A stretch of DNA of 64,000 bases. It comes from Paenibacillus monticola (GTDB taxonomy: Bacteria > Bacillota > Bacilli > Paenibacillales > Paenibacillaceae). The stretch's first letter is position 1. The number at the start of each line of letters is the position of its first letter. The position numbers and the translations under genes were made by a program. Under the pieces are notes generated by a model. The model made no database searches. It saw only the letters and a list, made by a program, of their open reading frames with translations, and was not told the DNA's origin. This document shows positions 63,057 through 64,000 of the stretch, piece by piece. Location: contig NZ_WJXB01000003.1 of NCBI RefSeq assembly GCF_009664975.1, forward strand, positions 124,001-188,000, written 5' to 3'.

Positions 63057-63126
63057 ATGGTTATGCTTTCGAAGCGAGTTTTGAATGAAGTGACTCAGTT
63101 GAAGCAGATACTATCAAAAATTTAGG
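63057..63126 (+). repeat. Single leader element before the epimerase-like gene
   Basis: TTATGCTTTCGAAGCGAGTT then TTG, with GAAGTGACTCAGT and ACTATCAAAAATTTAGGAGG further on. This follows the 65-bp unit at 4426-4713 in order and in position, joined directly to the AGGAGG ribosome binding site. Confidence 0.8.
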
Positions 63127-63135
63127 AGGATAATA

Positions 63136-64000
63136 ATGAATATAATTCTAGGAACAGGACCGTTAGGTATGGCTGTAATGAGGGAGCTTGTGGCTCAAGA
63201 GGAACCAGTTACCATGATCAGTACCAGTGGGAATGCGTCTGTGCCGCCAGGAGTAAGGTTAGAAAGAGCTGATCTCTCAGATATAGAGCAAGCAAAGGCA
63301 AGTCTGAAGCATGCTTCGGTGGTATTTCAATGTGCACAGCCTCCGTATCAAAAGTGGAGTAAGCTGTTTATGCCTTTTCAAGATCATATTATTTCAGGTG
63401 CGATGGCAGCTGGAGCAAAGCTAGTTGCGGCTGAGAATATGTATATGTATGGCTTGGTTAAAGGATCGATGCACGAGCAGCTTCCTTATGCAACGAATAC
63501 CAAAAAAGGTCAAGTCAGGGCATCGATGTCCGAAAAGTTGCTGAAATTATATCAAAATGGAACTATGCAGATGGTAATGGGCAGAGGTGCAGATTTTTTC
63601 GGACCTAATGTCCACAATTCTTCCGTTGGCTCAAGGCTGTTTCAACCCATCGCTAAGGGTAAAGCATGTACGGTATTGGGAAATCCTGATAAGAAGCACA
63701 CATATACGTTTATAGTTGATTTTGGAAAAGCACTCGTTCTGCTGAGCCAACATGAGGACGCCTTTGGCCAAGTATGGCATGTACCGAATGCTGATACTGT
63801 TACTACAAGAGAATTTATTGATACGTCCTACCGGATTGCTGGCTTCCCCCCAAAGATCAGAACAATGGGAATAGGCATGTTAAGATTCGGTGGCTTGTTC
63901 ATTCCCGCAGCCAGAGAAAGCATAGAGATGTTATACCAGTTCGACGAGGATTTCATTGTGGATAGCAGTAAATTCACCGAACGATTTGGGATGACTGCAA
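63136..64000 (+). CDS. NAD-dependent epimerase/dehydratase-like (SDR) protein (partial, right edge)
   Basis: The frame is open from ATG 63136 to the window end, at least 288 residues. The N-terminal nucleotide-binding site is IILGTGPLGMAV, followed by ADLSDIEQAK, VVFQCAQPPYQKW, AENMYMYG and GRGADFFGPN, as in extended SDR/NmrA-like epimerases. It lacks the usual YxxxK in the expected place, so catalysis is uncertain. AGGAGG lies six bases before the ATG, at the end of a leader repeat. Confidence 0.85.
   Translation, partial: MNIILGTGPLGMAVMRELVAQEEPVTMISTSGNASVPPGVRLERADLSDIEQAKASLKHASVVFQCAQPPYQKWSKLFMPFQDHIISGAMAAGAKLVAAENMYMYGLVKGSMHEQLPYATNTKKGQVRASMSEKLLKLYQNGTMQMVMGRGADFFGPNVHNSSVGSRLFQPIAKGKACTVLGNPDKKHTYTFIVDFGKALVLLSQHEDAFGQVWHVPNADTVTTREFIDTSYRIAGFPPKIRTMGIGMLRFGGLFIPAARESIEMLYQFDEDFIVDSSKFTERFGMTA

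Overview
The window reads as a chromosomal segment of a spore-forming Firmicute of the Paenibacillus type (inference). Supporting signs are strong AGGAGG-type ribosome binding sites, frequent TTG/GTG starts, a DUF4127 protein next to a LplB/LplC-type sugar transporter, YesM/YesN-type two-component genes, amidases with copper-amine-oxidase-like stalks, SLH-domain surface protein, GerMN lipoprotein and separate parE-parC. There is no transposase, integrase, phage or CRISPR gene. The DNA looks like ordinary chromosome with small repeats and several gene remnants.

Layout. 1-6.6 kb: an RpiR-type regulator (cut by the left edge), a divergent DUF4127 protein, and a three-gene carbohydrate ABC importer with a cre-like site. 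A 65-bp tandem repeat array precedes its binding-protein gene. 6.8-11.9 kb: a FAH-family/SMP-30 pair, a GyrI-like protein, an MFS exporter, a truncated bactofilin-like gene and a YhbD-type regulator. 12-18.2 kb: a GH2 beta-glucuronidase-like enzyme, a secreted glycosidase with FN3 and CBM56, a TerD-vWA protein and ribosomal protein L25/Ctc. 18.3-25.3 kb: an oppF-like remnant, GNAT enzymes, an iron-regulated (Fur-box) flavodoxin, VOC and AraC proteins, an RNA methyltransferase with a pseudouridine synthase, a broken small gene and a MarR regulator. 25.4-36.6 kb: topoisomerase IV (parE-parC), a GDSL hydrolase with an ABC-2 transporter, tRNA-Lys, a CAP-domain secreted protein and a WG-repeat protein.

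36.6-45.9 kb: a noncoding block of large imperfect hairpins, then a complete mglBAC galactose-type importer. Just upstream is its probable three-component regulator: lipoprotein sensor, YesM-type kinase and YesN-type regulator. 46-52.7 kb: acetyltransferase and purT, a tandem-GTPase dynamin (dynA) with an unusually GC-rich middle, a small conserved protein and nth. 52.9-59.7 kb: SLH surface protein, GerMN lipoprotein and two paralogous cell-wall amidases. 59.9-64 kb: leuCD, a MerR-GyrI gene split by an in-frame TGA, and an epimerase-like gene cut by the right edge.

The least explained material is non-coding. (1) A leader element lies directly before the Shine-Dalgarno of three unrelated genes and is amplified fourfold as 65-bp units before one of them. 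(2) A family of 150-200 bp imperfect hairpins, at about 27.97, 36.65 and 37.10 kb, shares a core; two copies end in GGTGAT/ATCACC. (3) Several genes are broken (bactofilin-like, oppF-like, the 24.6-kb small gene, MerR-GyrI), showing ongoing local decay. No clearly new protein-level system was found.
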